Of a DNA stretch of 64,000 nt, positions 63,312 to 64,000 are shown piece by piece (within the stretch, counting starts at the first letter, position 1; each line of letters starts with the position of its first letter). Under the pieces are notes generated by a model, which was not told where the DNA came from, did not search any database, and worked only from the letters and a program-made list of their open reading frames with translations. Source of the stretch: Ruminococcus flavefaciens (GTDB lineage Bacteria; Bacillota; Clostridia; Oscillospirales; Ruminococcaceae); the NCBI GenBank assembly GCA_015067005.1, contig SVNH01000001.1, forward strand, positions 242,684 through 306,683, given 5' to 3'. Position numbers and translations under genes: made by a program.

Positions 63312-64000
63312 ATGAAAAAACTCGATCTTGCACAGGAACTCAATTCAAACGCTTATCCGGGCAGAGGTATCGTTATCGGTAAATCTGCTGACGGAAAATT
63401 TGCTGTTACAGCTTATTTCATCATGGGCAGAAGCGAAAACAGCCGCAACAGAGTATTCGTTGAGGACGGCAGAGGTATAAGAACACAGGCTTTTGATCCT
63501 TCAAAGCTTTCTGATCCGCACCTTATAATCTATGCGCCGGTACGTGTTCTCGGAAACAAGCTTATCGTCACAAACGGCGACCAGACTGATACTATCTATG
63601 AGCTTATGGATAAGCAGTTCACTTTCGAGCAGGCTCTGCGTACAAGGGAGTTCGAGGACGATGCTCCTAACTATACACCTCGTATTTCCGGAATCCTCCG
63701 CTTTGAGGACGAGGGCTTCAACTATGCTATGTCAATCCTCAAGAGCGCAAATGGAAATCCTGATTCATGTCAGAGATACACATTTGCATATGCTAATCCT
63801 GTTGCAGGCGAAGGTCACTTCATCCACACATATATGGGCGATGGTTCACCGCTCCCGAGCTTTGAGGGAGAGCCTAAGCTTGTAGGTATTTCAGGAAATA
63901 TCGACGAATTCACAGATATGCTCTGGAATAATCTCAATGCTGATAATAAGGTGTCACTTTTTGTACGCTATGTTGATCTTGAAAGCGGAAAAGAAGAGAC
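63312..64000 (+). CDS. IMP cyclohydrolase of the PurO type, partial
   Basis: The first 229 codons are in the window, from the ATG after AGGAGTGATAATC, and the frame is open to the end. MKKLDLAQELNSNAYPGRGI, VTAYFIMGRSENSRNRVF and TRISGIL-type segments (NYTPRISGILRFEDEGFNYA) match the stand-alone IMP cyclohydrolase family, first known as archaeal PurO. It would close the purine ring (FAICAR to IMP) in place of the PurH cyclohydrolase domain. Confidence 0.8.
   Translation, partial: MKKLDLAQELNSNAYPGRGIVIGKSADGKFAVTAYFIMGRSENSRNRVFVEDGRGIRTQAFDPSKLSDPHLIIYAPVRVLGNKLIVTNGDQTDTIYELMDKQFTFEQALRTREFEDDAPNYTPRISGILRFEDEGFNYAMSILKSANGNPDSCQRYTFAYANPVAGEGHFIHTYMGDGSPLPSFEGEPKLVGISGNIDEFTDMLWNNLNADNKVSLFVRYVDLESGKEE

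Overview
The window looks like the chromosome of a Ruminococcus-type, plant-fibre-degrading member of the Clostridia (Oscillospiraceae). The reasons are a moderate GC content, strong AGGAGG ribosome sites with frequent GTG/TTG starts, dockerin-bearing secreted proteins (a PL11 rhamnogalacturonan lyase, a tandem CAP-domain protein and an expansin with a shrunken dockerin), dipicolinate synthase genes typical of endospore formers, a CIRCE-controlled groESL operon and C+ (zinc) forms of S14, L36 and L24. The genus is an inference from gene content only.

Layout. 1-2041: tail of a sugar ABC permease, then an ECF sigma factor overlapping a membrane-anchored, anti-sigma-like gene. 2042-18235: the complete S10-spc-alpha ribosomal supercluster (rpsJ to rplQ, with secY, adk, map, a KOW protein, infA and rpoA), preceded by a long leader that carries two promoters and an intrinsic terminator acting as a candidate attenuator. 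18310-26615: housekeeping genes (a coiled-coil protein, coaD, rsmD), a two-component system, an HtrA protease, a small membrane protein, yajC and dpaAB. 26799-40384: a YbjN-like protein, the tandem CAP-dockerin protein, groESL, an XRE-cupin-acyl-CoA synthetase fusion, two lipoproteins, uvrC and the PL11 lyase. 40508-42906: three phage tail/receptor-binding-like genes with no other phage genes around them.

42953-51554 is a mobilizable element whose ends can be placed to the base. An 11-bp direct repeat (GCGCACTATTG) flanks it, and rejoining the flanks restores a perfect 9-bp terminator hairpin at the end of prfB. It carries a large serine recombinase, a TnpW-like protein, a MOBP-type relaxase with a second gene nested out of frame in its 3' end, a MobC-like protein, an oriT-like region with long direct repeats, and a self-contained AT-rich cargo operon. 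That operon, with its own consensus promoter and terminator, encodes a double zinc-ribbon membrane protein, an SPFH (flotillin-like) protein ending in a GYF_2 domain, and a lipoprotein. It is the best candidate in the window for an undescribed system: a membrane-associated SPFH module, reminiscent of B. subtilis YdjGHI, carried as cargo on a mobile element.

51595-64000: prfB, a polyprenyl-type glycosyltransferase, a WG-repeat membrane protein, then a purine cluster (purE, a HAD phosphatase, purC, purF, purM, purN and a PurO-type IMP cyclohydrolase that runs off the end) interrupted by an expansin and three DUF3592-like membrane proteins. The PurF lacks the usual N-terminal cysteine nucleophile. 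Several intergenic inverted repeats look like MITE-type elements. I saw no rRNA, tRNA or CRISPR array.
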